DNA of 64,000 nt from Haloterrigena alkaliphila. GTDB taxonomy: Archaea > Halobacteriota > Halobacteria > Halobacteriales > Natrialbaceae. The position numbers were made by a program, and so were the translations under genes. The notes under the pieces are model-generated. The model did not search any database. It had not been told where the DNA came from and saw only the letters and a program-made list of their open reading frames with translations. Shown in pieces: positions 9,079 to 17,682 of the stretch (position 1 is its first letter; each line of letters opens with the position of its first letter). Location of the stretch: NCBI RefSeq assembly GCF_017352155.2, contig NZ_CP071462.1:3410001-3474000 (forward strand), read 5' to 3'.

Positions 9079-9447
9079 ATGGACGAGAGAATTTTCACCG
9101 CTACAGATGTCGTCGAGTTCTCCGATGATCGAGCCAAAAACACGAAACTGGCCCAAACTGACGATTCAGCAGTGTTCGTATGGGGGGTCAAGCCCGGTCA
9201 AGAAGTGCCTGCTCACATTCACCCTGACGGCCAAGACACGTGGATCATGATCCAAGGAACGCTCACATATTATCTTGGGAATGGAGAGACCGAACAAATA
9301 GAGGCCGGACAGGTGGATGTCGCTCCGAAGGAGGCCGTCCATGGTACTGTGAATGAAACGGACGAAGACGCTATTTTCGTCTCCATCTATTCTGACCCGG
9401 AGATCGGATTTGAAGAAGTTGACCCACACGCTGATCAAGCCCAATAG
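9079..9447 (+). CDS. Cupin-domain protein in AT-rich DNA
   Basis: 122 residues with a single cupin fold. Motif 1 is seen as GVKPGQEVPAHIHPDGQDTW with HxH and later residues, and motif 2 as GQVDVAPKEAVHGTVNETDE. Metal-binding histidines are His40s and His80s by position. Cupins of this size bind a metal and can be enzymes or sensors, so no substrate can be named. Base composition and codon use (many A/T third positions) differ clearly from neighbouring genes, which indicates horizontal acquisition. A consensus TATA box sits directly upstream, so it is probably expressed. Confidence 0.85.
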   Translation: MDERIFTATDVVEFSDDRAKNTKLAQTDDSAVFVWGVKPGQEVPAHIHPDGQDTWIMIQGTLTYYLGNGETEQIEAGQVDVAPKEAVHGTVNETDEDAIFVSIYSDPEIGFEEVDPHADQAQ

Positions 9448-9651
9448 TTCGTTCCAACCAAATTTCGTCCAATCAGTATCGGCGTCTTTGACTGCGGTGT
9501 ATCAGACCGGTGCTGGCTATGTGCTATCACCGTGCTGTACTGCCCGCTCATCGGCCTTCTGAATGAGTGTCGGCATCTATTGAATATGCGCCTACTATCC
9601 AGCATGGCTCACTGAACATCATCCGTTATTGATAGAACTCCCAGCAGTCGA

Positions 9652-9765
9652 CAAGCATCTATAGTGACCGCGAAAATCAGGCGGGACCGAGATATGTTTT
9701 ATAAGTTGTGTACAGTGTGTGGACTCATGAGTGGTAATCAAGATCGTGAGTACGAACTGAGAATC
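9652..9765 (+). repeat. Imperfect direct repeat, left copy
   Basis: The segment starts with CAAGCATCTATAGTGACC and ends near GATCGTGAGTACGAACTGA. It aligns over about 110 bases, at roughly 70 per cent identity by eye, with the segment at 10024. The frame is not conserved between the copies, so the repeat is non-coding. It contains a TATA-like stretch (ATGTTTTATAAGTTG). Confidence 0.65.
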
Positions 9766-9853
9766 GGCCCACGACTCGAGCGCTGCGATTCCGTTGAGCG
9801 CAGCGATCAGAACAGGCTAAAAACATGTCACTCCGCGCTGGGAGCAGGCGTAG

Positions 9854-9986
9854 GTGGCGCGCGCTGTCGGAGGACCGAGCGACAGCGAGGGGCTCCGACG
9901 GAACTGCGCGAGGGATGAGCGAGCGTAGCGAGCGAATCGGCTGGGGAGGGCGTGGCGATTCCTTGTTGCCACGGATAGCAGAACGC
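9854..9986 (+). repeat. Dispersed repeat, copy A
   Basis: It begins with GTGGCGCGCGC, then GTCGG..GACCGAGCGACAGCGAGG, and ends with AGCGAATCGG, CTGGGGAGGG and a hairpin with GTGGC (9952-9956) and GCCAC (9968-9972) arms and an 11-base loop. The closing string is ATAGCAG. The same ends and hairpin occur at 45954 and 62786. No open frame is kept between copies. Confidence 0.75.
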
Positions 9987-10023
9987 TTGTTTTCAACCAC
10001 TACCCTCCCGAAGACTCGGTCCA

Positions 10024-10134
10024 TCAAGCACCTATAGTGACCTCGAGAACCAGGCCGGACTAGACGTGGGTTTATGCCTTGTATACGCTGTGTGGGCTCA
10101 GTATCGGTACTCACGGTCGTGAGTGCGAACTGAC
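10024..10134 (+). repeat. Imperfect direct repeat, right copy
   Basis: It starts with TCAAGCACCTATAGTGACC and ends near GGTCGTGAGTGCGAACTGA, and is homologous to the segment at 9652. The two lie either side of copy A of the dispersed repeat, which fits a duplication followed by insertion, or insertion of a larger composite unit. Confidence 0.65.
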
Positions 10135-10152
10135 GACACGAAAACGCTCGAC

Positions 10153-10614
10153 TCACTCCAGCGGCTGGGCGTAGTCGACCTGCTTCGGTCGGAACCCCGC
10201 GTCCCGGTAGAACCGACGCGCGTCTTCGTTGTGCCACTCGCAGGAGACTTTCAGGTGGTCGCAACCCCGATCGCGGGCCAGTTCTCGCACGCGCTCGAGG
10301 ACGCTCGAGCCGTGACCGCGGTTCCGGTGGTCCTCGTCGATAGCGAGGTTCACGACGCGGAGATACCGCGAGTACCGTCGGGAGGGATGGCGACCCTCGC
10401 GGAGGGTCACGAAACCGATGGTCTCGTCGTCGTGGACGATGCGGTAGTCGGTGACTTCGTCGTCATCGAAGTGAGCGCGGAAACCGTCTTCGACGGTCTC
10501 GCCGTTCGCGTCGAGTTCGTTCAGTTCGGAGTACTCCGCCATCCCTTTCGCGAGGTCGCACCAGCGGTCGACGAGCGCATCGAGGTCGTCCTCGGTGGCT
10601 TCGACGAGTTCCAT
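10153..10614 (-). CDS. GNAT family N-acetyltransferase
   Basis: 153 residues with a complete GNAT fold: N-terminal MELVEATEDDLDALVDRWCD, acetyl-CoA loop in AIDEDHRNRGHGSSVLERVREL, and the C-terminal part KVSCEWHNEDARRFYRDAGF. The acyl acceptor is unknown. I start at the Met of MELVEATED because the extension beyond it is arginine-rich shadow sequence. The gene contains a perfect palindrome with 7-base arms and a 3-base centre (GACCCTC and GAGGGTC around 10400). Confidence 0.85.
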   Translation of the reverse strand: MELVEATEDDLDALVDRWCDLAKGMAEYSELNELDANGETVEDGFRAHFDDDEVTDYRIVHDDETIGFVTLREGRHPSRRYSRYLRVVNLAIDEDHRNRGHGSSVLERVRELARDRGCDHLKVSCEWHNEDARRFYRDAGFRPKQVDYAQPLE

Positions 10615-10845
10615 ACGACGGTTCGCCGGCGTGCATTCTTCAATTTTCCCGTGGTGTGGTAGCGGGTCTCTCCGTCTCGCGTCGTCTACGCTGTGGAGCC
10701 TCGAGGGCCGTGATCGCGATCGGGAGAGTCGTCCTCCGAAGTCGAATTCGTAGCCCGCGCCGACCGCGGCTGAGACCGGCTCCGACGCGTGCACCCTCCC
10801 TCGTAAGGCATACCGCTTTTTTCGGCGGTCGTTGGAGTCTCCGAT

Positions 10846-11103
10846 ATGGAGAAAACCATCTCCGCGGACGAACTCACGCGCGACGAGGCCGCCGAACGAC
10901 TCCGAGCAGTAGCCGACCAACTCGAGGGCGACGGGCCCGCGTCGATCCGGACGGGGAACAAGACGGTCGAACTCCGGCCGTCGTCGTCGGTCGCCTACGA
11001 AATCGGCGTCCGGGAGCGATCGTCGATCCTCCGCGGGTCACGCGAGACGATCACGATAAAGATGGACTGGAAGCCCGCGAGCGCTTCCGATGAGGACGAG
11101 TAG
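10846..11103 (+). CDS. Amphi-Trp domain protein
   Basis: 85 residues: an amphipathic helix (DELTRDEAAERLRAVADQLE), then a strand-rich part (IRTGNKTVELRPSSSVAYEI) and the final RETITIKMDWKP with the conserved Trp. These features match the amphi-Trp domain, a short domain found in haloarchaea and bacteria with no established biochemical function. A TATA-like run (CGCTTTTTTC) lies about 25-35 bases upstream. It has no cotranscribed neighbour. Confidence 0.8.
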   Translation: MEKTISADELTRDEAAERLRAVADQLEGDGPASIRTGNKTVELRPSSSVAYEIGVRERSSILRGSRETITIKMDWKPASASDEDE

Positions 11104-11237
11104 CGCCCGTTAGGGATCGATTCTGCCCGTCACTGCACGAAGGGGGCCCTTGAATCGTCTTCCCGCGGGTCCTCGGGGTCGCTTCTGGGCGCCGGCTGAT
11201 CGTCGTGTCCCACTCGAGCGACGTACGACGGCGCGCC

Positions 11238-12098
11238 TCAGCCGAGCGCCGAGAGCGGCTCGAACCAGACGGCGGTCACGAGCACGGCGAGAAAGACGTA
11301 CGACCCCCGGACGAGCAACATGGTGGCGACGGTCGGATCGGCGCGGCGGGCGACGACCGCGACCGCGCCGAAGGCCAGCACCGCGAGGACGGTCGTCGGC
11401 GGGAAGACGCGAGCGACGGCGAAGCCGACGACGATCAGGAGCGCCGTCGTGATCAGTCCGTAGGCGAGCGTGTACGCGCGCTCCGGGCCGAGCGCGACGG
11501 CGACGGTCCGCTTGCGAATCGAACGGTCGTACTCGTAGTCCTGCGTGTCGTCGATGACCTTCACGCCCGAGAGCAAGACGAGAAAGACGAGGGCGAACCC
11601 GACGGCGATAGCTGCGAGCGCACTGGTCTGGACGTAGAAGCCGCCGAGGATCGCGAGGGCGATGCCCAGCGGATAGCCGGTCGTCGCCGTCACGGGGTTC
11701 GTGTCGAGTTGCGGGGCGTGGTGGTAGGCGATCAGCCACGTCGGAAGCGTCAGCGCGACGGCCACCCAGTCGACGAGCGCGAGGAGGAGGAGGCAGCACG
11801 CGGCGAACGTCGCCGTCGACCCGACGAGACCGACGCGACACCCCCGCTCGGTCAGCGGGTGGTCGTCGTCCTCGCCGCGGGCGTAGAAGTCGACGTAGCC
11901 GTCCTTGACGTGGGCGGTGTAGACCGCCGCGAAGATGGCGACGACGTGGACCGCCGCGACCGCGGCCTCGAGTCGTCCGGCCAGCACCGCGCCGAACAGC
12001 GACGCGGCTACGGGCGGGGTCATGAAGACCGGATGGACCTGCGACCAGTACGCTCGCGCCGTCGCTCCCGCGCCGCCGTCCGCTCTCGCCAGGGCCAT
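11238..12098 (-). CDS. UbiA-superfamily prenyltransferase
   Basis: 286 residues with eight or nine hydrophobic segments. The second aspartate-rich motif is DDTQDYEYD followed by RSIRKRTVAV, as in UbiA enzymes that bind Mg-prenyl diphosphate. The first motif, usually NDxxDxxxD, is represented by a less canonical stretch near KDGYVDFYARGEDDDHP. Members transfer isoprenoid chains to aromatic rings or lipids (menaquinone, archaeal lipids); which one cannot be told. The start MALARADGG leads directly to the first membrane part. It diverges from the ThDP enzyme gene with 129 bases between. Confidence 0.83.
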   Translation of the reverse strand: MALARADGGAGATARAYWSQVHPVFMTPPVAASLFGAVLAGRLEAAVAAVHVVAIFAAVYTAHVKDGYVDFYARGEDDDHPLTERGCRVGLVGSTATFAACCLLLLALVDWVAVALTLPTWLIAYHHAPQLDTNPVTATTGYPLGIALAILGGFYVQTSALAAIAVGFALVFLVLLSGVKVIDDTQDYEYDRSIRKRTVAVALGPERAYTLAYGLITTALLIVVGFAVARVFPPTTVLAVLAFGAVAVVARRADPTVATMLLVRGSYVFLAVLVTAVWFEPLSALG

Positions 12099-12227
12099 AT
12101 CTCGGGCGACAACGAACTGATACATAATACCCGGCCCGGAACTCCCGCGTCGGGGGCGGTGTTCCGCGATCCGGCGCGTGACGCCGAAACGCACAGTTTG
12201 ATGTGCCGCCCCGTGCCACGGGGGAGC

Positions 12228-13916
12228 ATGACGGACGACTACACCGGTGCGGACCTCTTCACGGACGCGCTCGAATCCTACGGCGTCGACTACGTCTTCG
12301 GAAACCCGGGGACGACCGAGTTGCCGATCATGGAGGCGATCGGCCAGAGCGACCTCGAGTACCGGCTGGCCCTCCACGAGGACATCGCGGTCGGGATGGC
12401 CTCGGGCTACGCCCAGCGTCGGCGGTATCACTCGCATCATGACGACTCGGTCACCCCCGTCGGCGTCGCGAACCTCCACATCGCACCGGGGCTGGCCCAC
12501 GGCCTCGGAAATCTCTACGCGGCCAAGATCGCCGGCGCGCCGCTGGTCGTGACCGCGGGTAACCACAGCACCGACTTCCGCCACGAGGAGCCGATTCTGT
12601 CGGGCCGACTCGCCGACATGGCTCGCCAGTTCTGCAAGTGGTCCGACGAGGTGCTGGACGTCTCCGCCCTCCCGACGATGCTCCGGCGGGCGTTCCGGGT
12701 CGCGATGACGCCCCCGACCGGCCCCGTCTTCCTCGGGCTGCCCCTGGACGTCACGATGGACGAGACCGACGCCGAGCCCGAACGGCTGGGGCCGATTCCG
12801 AACGCCGGCAGCGGCGACCCCGTCCAACTCGAGCGCGCCGCCGAGTTGCTGGCCGAGGCCGACAGCCCGGTGATCGTCGTCGGCGATCACGTCGCCCGCT
12901 CGGGGGCCGACGCCGTCGCCGCGGCGGTCGAACTCGCGGAGGCGACCGGCGCCCGCGTCCACGGTGAGATCCTCTCCTGCGAGGTGGACTTCCCGACCGA
13001 CCACGACCAGTGGGTCTCGTACCTGCCGACCAGCGAGCACCTCGTCTCGATGCTGCTTGACACCGACACGATCCTGTTCGCCGGCGTCTCGACGAACACG
13101 ACGCTGACTCGACACGAGGAGGCGCTGGTCGATCCCGACACGACCTGCATCCACCTCAGTGACGACGCCTGGCAGATCGGCAAGAACCAGCCCGCCGACG
13201 CGTCCGTGATCGGTGACCCCGGGCTCGTGATGCAGGACCTCACGGAGCGCGTTCAGGGGAAGATCGCCGACGACGTCGTTTCCGACCGCCTCGAGGAGGT
13301 CGCCGAAGTCAAGGAGATGGTCGAGTCCAAGATGGCCGGCTACGGAGAGGGCGACGGGGACGACCCGCGCGCCTCGAAGGCCCAGCTCGTCGACGCGATG
13401 GAGCGCGTCGCGGGGGACGCCGCCATCGTCGACGAGGGCGTCACCTCGAAGTACGCCATGCTCACCCGGTGGGATTTCGGTCCCGAGCAGTACATGTCGA
13501 ACAAGGGCGGGGGCCTCGGCTACGGCCTTCCGGCGGCGGTCGGCGCGGCCGTGGCCGAAGACCAACTGGACGACCCGCGCGACGTGGTCGGCTTCATCGG
13601 CGACGGCTCCTACCAGTACTACCCCCACTCGATCTACAGCGCCGCCCGGTACGATCTGGACCTGACGGTCGTCATCTCCGACAACCGCAACTATCGCATC
13701 CTGAAGGACAACACCCTCCACCTGCTCGGCGGCGAGGAGGAGGACTACGAGTTCGTCGGCATGGACTTCGATCCGGCCGTCGACCTCGTCAAGAACGCCG
13801 AGAGCCACGGCGCTCGCGCCGAACTCGTCGAGACGCCCGACGGAATCGAGGACGCCCTGGAGAACGCGCTGGCGCGCGACGGCCCCGACGTCCTCGACGT
13901 GCTTGTCCACGACTGA
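12228..13916 (+). CDS. Thiamine-diphosphate-dependent enzyme, acetolactate synthase/benzoylformate decarboxylase-like
   Basis: 562 residues with the three-domain ThDP layout. The Pyr domain has YVFGNPGTTELPIMEAI and the activating glutamate in LALHEDIAVGMASGYA. The centre (about 190-330) is the nucleotide-fold domain. The PP domain has the ThDP motif GDGSYQYYPHSIYSAARYDL ending with SDNRNYRIL. Family members decarboxylate or ligate 2-oxo acids; the sequence does not decide between acetolactate synthase-like and benzoylformate decarboxylase-like activity. No small regulatory ilvN-type subunit lies next to it, which argues against the biosynthetic synthase. It is convergent with the FAD oxidoreductase. 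Confidence 0.85.
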   Translation: MTDDYTGADLFTDALESYGVDYVFGNPGTTELPIMEAIGQSDLEYRLALHEDIAVGMASGYAQRRRYHSHHDDSVTPVGVANLHIAPGLAHGLGNLYAAKIAGAPLVVTAGNHSTDFRHEEPILSGRLADMARQFCKWSDEVLDVSALPTMLRRAFRVAMTPPTGPVFLGLPLDVTMDETDAEPERLGPIPNAGSGDPVQLERAAELLAEADSPVIVVGDHVARSGADAVAAAVELAEATGARVHGEILSCEVDFPTDHDQWVSYLPTSEHLVSMLLDTDTILFAGVSTNTTLTRHEEALVDPDTTCIHLSDDAWQIGKNQPADASVIGDPGLVMQDLTERVQGKIADDVVSDRLEEVAEVKEMVESKMAGYGEGDGDDPRASKAQLVDAMERVAGDAAIVDEGVTSKYAMLTRWDFGPEQYMSNKGGGLGYGLPAAVGAAVAEDQLDDPRDVVGFIGDGSYQYYPHSIYSAARYDLDLTVVISDNRNYRILKDNTLHLLGGEEEDYEFVGMDFDPAVDLVKNAESHGARAELVETPDGIEDALENALARDGPDVLDVLVHD

Positions 13917-14025
13917 ATCCGCCCTGCGAGCGCCCGTCGACTCCGTCAGTGTCCGATTCGAGATCGCCGGCGTCGAAGTCCTCGACGCGACGAACGGCCC
14001 AGCGGCCGACTGCGAGTCCCCGTAG

Positions 14026-15450
14026 TCACCGCTGCGGATCCCGAACGCGCTCTCCGTCGGCCGTCTCGGGGAAGATCTTCCCCGGGTTGAGCGTCCCCGT
14101 CGGATCGAGCGCGTGTTTGACCGACCGCATGGCGTCGACCGCGCCGGCGCCGTGCTCGGCCTCGAGGTACTTGCGCTTCCCCTGCCCGATACCGTGTTCG
14201 CCGGTCGAGGTGCCGCCGTGCTCGAGCGCGAGTTCGACGATCTCGCGGTAGATCCGCTCGCCGCGCTCGACCTGGTCGGGGTCGTCGGGATCGGCGAGGA
14301 CGTTGTAGTGGAGGTTGCCGTCGCCCGCGTGGCCGAAACAGGCGACGAGGAGGTCGTACTGTTCGGCGAGTCGCTTGCTCTCGCGGACGATCTCCGGGTA
14401 GTTGCTGATCGGGACCGTCACGTCGCCGGGCTGTAGTATCTGGAGATCGGGATCGTAACTGGCGACTGCGGGGCCGAGTTCGCGACGAATCTCCCAGAGT
14501 TCGGCCATCTCGTCGTCGTCCTCGCTCATCTCGAGCTGGCGGACGTCGTGGTCCTCGAAGATCGTCCGACAGAGTTCGATCTCCTCCTCGACGCCGTGGT
14601 TCGCGTGGAACTCGAGGAACACCATCGGCGCGTCGGGCAGGTCGCTGCCGAGGTAGTCGTTGGCCATCCCGGCGCTCAGTTCGTCCACGAGTTCGATCTT
14701 GGCCACGCCGACCTCCGTCCGGACGGCGTCGAAGACGGCCTCGGCGGCGTCGTCGAGCGTCTCGAAGATGGCCCGGCCGCCCCGGATCTGTCTGGGTCGA
14801 CCCGCCAACTCGAGGGTGGCCTCGGTGACGACTCCCAGCGTCCCCTCGCTGCCGACGAGCAGGTCGGTCAGGTTGTAGCCGCTCGAGGTCTTGATCGCCC
14901 GCGACCCCGTTCGGATCACGGTCCCGTCCGCGAGGACCGCCTCGAGGGCGAGCACCCAGTCGGAGACTTCGCCGTACATGACGGTCTGCATGCCGCTGGC
15001 GTCGGTCGCGATCATGCCGCCGATCGTGGAGATGTTCCCCGACGACGGCATCGGCGGGAAGAAGAGGCCGTCTGCAGCGACGTACTCGTCGACGCTGTCG
15101 CCGATGATCCCGGGCCCGACGTCGATCTGGAAGTCCTCGGGGCGGTAGTCGACGACGTCGTCCATCCGCGTCAGGTCCAGGCTGATCCCAGCGTGGGCCG
15201 GGACCGCGTTGCCCTCGAGCCCCGTCCCCGCCGCGTAGGGCGTCACGGGGACGCCGTGCTCGGTCGCGGCGGCGAGGACGGCCGAGACGTCTTCGGTCCG
15301 CTCGGGGTAGACCACCGCGTCCGGCAGGACGCCGCGGCTTCCCTGGGTCGTCCCCCAGTCGGTTGCGTGCGATTCCCGTCGGCTCTCCGCGAACGATAGC
15401 TGGTCGTCCGCGAGATCGAGGGCCTCGAGGAACGAACAGTCGTGTGTCAT
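14026..15450 (-). CDS. FAD-linked oxidoreductase, GlcD/D-lactate dehydrogenase type
   Basis: 474 residues. The N-terminal PCMH FAD domain contains PYAAGTGLEGNAVPAHAGIS and PSSGNISTIGGMIATDASGM, and the C-terminal cap contains CFGHAGDGNLHYNVL and GEHGIGQGKRKYLE, all diagnostic for the glycolate oxidase GlcD/D-lactate dehydrogenase family. The enzyme oxidises a 2-hydroxy acid and passes electrons to the respiratory chain or an iron-sulphur partner. No GlcE, GlcF or ferredoxin-like gene adjoins it. The start codon is that of MTHDCSFLEALDL. Confidence 0.9.
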   Translation of the reverse strand: MTHDCSFLEALDLADDQLSFAESRRESHATDWGTTQGSRGVLPDAVVYPERTEDVSAVLAAATEHGVPVTPYAAGTGLEGNAVPAHAGISLDLTRMDDVVDYRPEDFQIDVGPGIIGDSVDEYVAADGLFFPPMPSSGNISTIGGMIATDASGMQTVMYGEVSDWVLALEAVLADGTVIRTGSRAIKTSSGYNLTDLLVGSEGTLGVVTEATLELAGRPRQIRGGRAIFETLDDAAEAVFDAVRTEVGVAKIELVDELSAGMANDYLGSDLPDAPMVFLEFHANHGVEEEIELCRTIFEDHDVRQLEMSEDDDEMAELWEIRRELGPAVASYDPDLQILQPGDVTVPISNYPEIVRESKRLAEQYDLLVACFGHAGDGNLHYNVLADPDDPDQVERGERIYREIVELALEHGGTSTGEHGIGQGKRKYLEAEHGAGAVDAMRSVKHALDPTGTLNPGKIFPETADGERVRDPQR

Positions 15451-15582
15451 ACGACCACGTCGTCCACGCGCCGTATCAACGTTTCCCACTCGTATCCGAG
15501 GCGGACGTTCGACAGCGCTGAACGATTCGGTCGATCGACGCGAGCGGATACGACTGCGGAACTCGGTCCCGTCCCGTCGAAC

Positions 15583-15933
15583 GTGACCGACGACTCGCCC
15601 ACGCAGCCGAACGCGAATGCCGACGGCAGCGATGATCCACTGGACGAGCGCGTTCAGCGGTTGGCTCGCCGCCTCGAGGCGACTGCGGAGCTGCCAATCG
15701 ACCGGGAGGCGAACCGATGGCTTGGCGAGGCCGATGCGATCGCCGGCGATCTGGCGTCGAGCGACCTCGACGACGGGACGGTCCGCGAGCGCGTCGAGAC
15801 GGTCGCGCGATTGCTGTCGGAAGTCGATACCACGGGCCACGAGGACGGTGATGCTCACCTCGAGGCGGCCGAGCGCCTCTGCGCGTCGATTCTCGGAGAC
15901 GAGGAGGCGGCTCGGGATCGTGACGCTCGGTAA
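15583..15933 (+). CDS. Small acidic haloarchaeal protein, hypothetical
   Basis: 116 residues from a GTG (VTDDSPTQPN), helical throughout, with the conserved-looking core LDERVQRLARRLEATAELPI, then WLGEADAIAGDLAS and a helical end. It resembles small haloarchaeal proteins of unknown function. The start is chosen because upstream codons (RINVSHSYPRRTF) look non-coding and overlap the neighbouring promoter. Nothing in the sequence shows a function. Confidence 0.6.
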   Translation: MTDDSPTQPNANADGSDDPLDERVQRLARRLEATAELPIDREANRWLGEADAIAGDLASSDLDDGTVRERVETVARLLSEVDTTGHEDGDAHLEAAERLCASILGDEEAARDRDAR

Positions 15934-16074
15934 TTCCGTACTGGTCCCCCGCCGTTCCGCGACGGTCGCTCGCGAACTGGATGGAAACGCTACAATTTTA
16001 TGTGAATCCGTGACGCGGTAGCTGGTGATGGCAAAGAGCCGACCGATTCGACGGCCGACGCGGAGGAGAGCACG

Positions 16075-17082
16075 ATGAACGTCGAACTGGACCTGTTGGT
16101 GCGACTCAGCGACTACGAGCGCCCGCAGGGCTTCGCCGAGCGCGCCGTCCAGGTCGAGGAGTTCGGCTTCGATCGGATCACCGTCGGCGAGACGACGGGC
16201 TGGAACATCGTCCCGCCGCTGACGCTGGCCGCCGACCGCACCGACGAACTGGGCATCTCCAACGACGTCATCTCGCCGTACGGGCGTTCGCCCGCGATGC
16301 TCGCTCAGACCGCGCTGACGATGCACGAGGCCTCAGACGGCCGGTTCCGCTTCGGCCTCGGACCGAGTTCGCCCGCGATCACCGAGCGCTGGCACGGCCT
16401 CGAGTTCGACCGTCCGCTCCGGCGCACTCGAGAGACCATCGAGGTGATTCGCTCGGTCTACGAGAACGGCTCCCCCGCCTACGAGGGCGAGATCTTCGAC
16501 ATCGCCGGCCTCAACTACGAACGCGAGGTCCCCGAGAATCCACCGCCGATCGACCTCGGGACGCTCGGCCCGAAGGCCACCGAGATGGCGGGCCGCTTCG
16601 GCGACGGCTGGGCGCCCCAGCTGTTCACGAAGGAGGGGCTCGAGGGCCGTCTCGAGGACCTCGAGCGCGGTGCCGAACTCGCGGACAAGACGCTCGAGGA
16701 CCTGCGCGTGGCACCCATCGTCCGCGCCATCGCGAGCGAGGACCGCGAGGCCGCGCGGGCGAAAGCGCGATCGACCACCGCGTTCATGCTGGGCGCCTAC
16801 GGGCCCTACTACGGCAATTCGGTCGCCGAGCAGGGGTACGCCGAGGTCGTCGAGGAGATCCGCGCCGCCTGGGGGGATCGCGACACCGAGGCGATGGCCG
16901 CCGCGCTCCCCGACGACGTGCTGGACGACCTCGCGCCGGCGGGGACGCCCGACGAGGTTCAGGAGTGGATCGAGGAGTACGCGAGTATCGAGGGCGTCGA
17001 CGCGATCCGCCTCGGCTTCGTCAACGAGATGAGCGAGGACGAGAAGACGACGACGATGGAAACGGTCGCCGACCTCGTCTAG
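16075..17082 (+). CDS. F420-type luciferase-like (LLM) oxidoreductase
   Basis: 335 residues of the bacterial luciferase-like/F420 fold: VQVEEFGFDRITVGETTGWN, PYGRSPAMLAQTALTMHEAS, RFRFGLGPSSP, and LGTLGPKATEMAGRFGDGW. It resembles the haloarchaeal group annotated as 5,10-methylenetetrahydromethanopterin reductase-like (TIGR04024). It probably uses F420 to oxidise or reduce a C1 or other substrate. Haloarchaea lack methanogenesis, so the real substrate is unknown. The last residues are TMETVADLV. It follows the small acidic protein by 141 bases on the same strand, and a shared transcript is possible but unproven. Confidence 0.85.
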   Translation: MNVELDLLVRLSDYERPQGFAERAVQVEEFGFDRITVGETTGWNIVPPLTLAADRTDELGISNDVISPYGRSPAMLAQTALTMHEASDGRFRFGLGPSSPAITERWHGLEFDRPLRRTRETIEVIRSVYENGSPAYEGEIFDIAGLNYEREVPENPPPIDLGTLGPKATEMAGRFGDGWAPQLFTKEGLEGRLEDLERGAELADKTLEDLRVAPIVRAIASEDREAARAKARSTTAFMLGAYGPYYGNSVAEQGYAEVVEEIRAAWGDRDTEAMAAALPDDVLDDLAPAGTPDEVQEWIEEYASIEGVDAIRLGFVNEMSEDEKTTTMETVADLV

Positions 17083-17232
17083 CGGTTCGATCGACGGCGC
17101 GACCGGTCGCCGGTGTGAGAGCCGAATCACCGGGGGTGTAATCCGAATCGCCGCTGTGGTGCCCCTCGAGTCCCTGAGCGGGGACTCCGCTACCGAACAC
17201 GAACCGGGTGTTTCGATCGGACTCACACGTGC

Positions 17233-17240
17233 GTTAAATA
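17233..17240 (+). promoter_or_regulatory. TATA element of a DUF7344 gene
   Basis: GTTAAATA, within GCGTTAAATACCG, lies 22-29 bases before the ATG at 17262, the expected position for a leaderless archaeal transcript. Confidence 0.45.
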
Positions 17241-17261
17241 CCGTGCTGGCCTATCGGGAGT

Positions 17262-17657
17262 ATGACTCCATCCACCAACGCTCCGGCAGTCCTCACCGAA
17301 TTCGACGATGCCGGTGCCGACGAGATCGATTCGGCGATGGACCTGTTGGCGAACCGCCAGCGGCGTGCGGCGTTACGCTACCTCGAGCGCGCGAACGGCA
17401 GTGCAACAGTGTCCGAGGTCGCGAGAGCCATCGCGGCCGAGAGCCGGACCCCGGATCCGGCAGTGGTCTCGGATCACGCCGGCGCTCCGTCGCAAGAGAC
17501 GCGCCGCGTTCGCCTCTCGCTCCACCACGCGCACGTCCCGAAGCTCGTCGCGGCGAACGCGATCGAGTACGACCCGGAGACGGAGACGCTCGCGCTCCGC
17601 GAGCGCGGCAGGACGCTGCTGAACCGCCAAGAAGCCGTCTGCGGGCCGCTTCGATAA
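17262..17657 (+). CDS. DUF7344 winged-helix protein
   Basis: 131 residues, a stand-alone DUF7344 winged helix: MDLLANRQRRAALRYLERAN, SEVARAIAAESR, then RRVRLSLHHAHVPKLVAANA and IEYDPETETLALRERGRTLL. No membrane segment is present, so it is a soluble putative DNA-binding regulator, unlike the membrane-anchored copies at 4062 and 6347. A plausible TATA box is upstream. Its target is unknown. Confidence 0.85.
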   Translation: MTPSTNAPAVLTEFDDAGADEIDSAMDLLANRQRRAALRYLERANGSATVSEVARAIAAESRTPDPAVVSDHAGAPSQETRRVRLSLHHAHVPKLVAANAIEYDPETETLALRERGRTLLNRQEAVCGPLR

Positions 17658-17682
17658 CTGATTCTCCCGGTGACGGCGATCG

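Larger units (their letters stand above)
9448..10152. other. Repeat-filled intergenic region
   Basis: 705 bases without a supported gene. It holds two imperfect direct repeats (9652-9765 and 10024-10134) flanking one copy of the dispersed repeat (9854-9986). Small frames such as one beginning at 9664 with a CxxC do not stay intact in the second repeat, so coding is unlikely. Confidence 0.65.

Noticed and set aside
9664-9918. Small CxxC protein within the left direct repeat
   Set aside because: The frame is broken in the homologous right repeat, so the segment behaves as non-coding repeat.
10392-10408. A triloop palindrome (GACCCTC-GCG-GAGGGTC) inside the GNAT gene as part of the palindrome family
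   Set aside because: It is a single unit, and the encoded stretch (LREGRHPSRR) is consistent with GNAT relatives, so a chance palindrome in coding DNA is likely.
11238-13910. A long minus-strand open frame of about 890 codons running through the ThDP enzyme gene
   Set aside because: The first about 600 codons are the antisense of a clear ThDP enzyme with all motifs. High-GC codon bias leaves opposite frames open. Only the final part, from MALARADGG, is a real UbiA-type gene.
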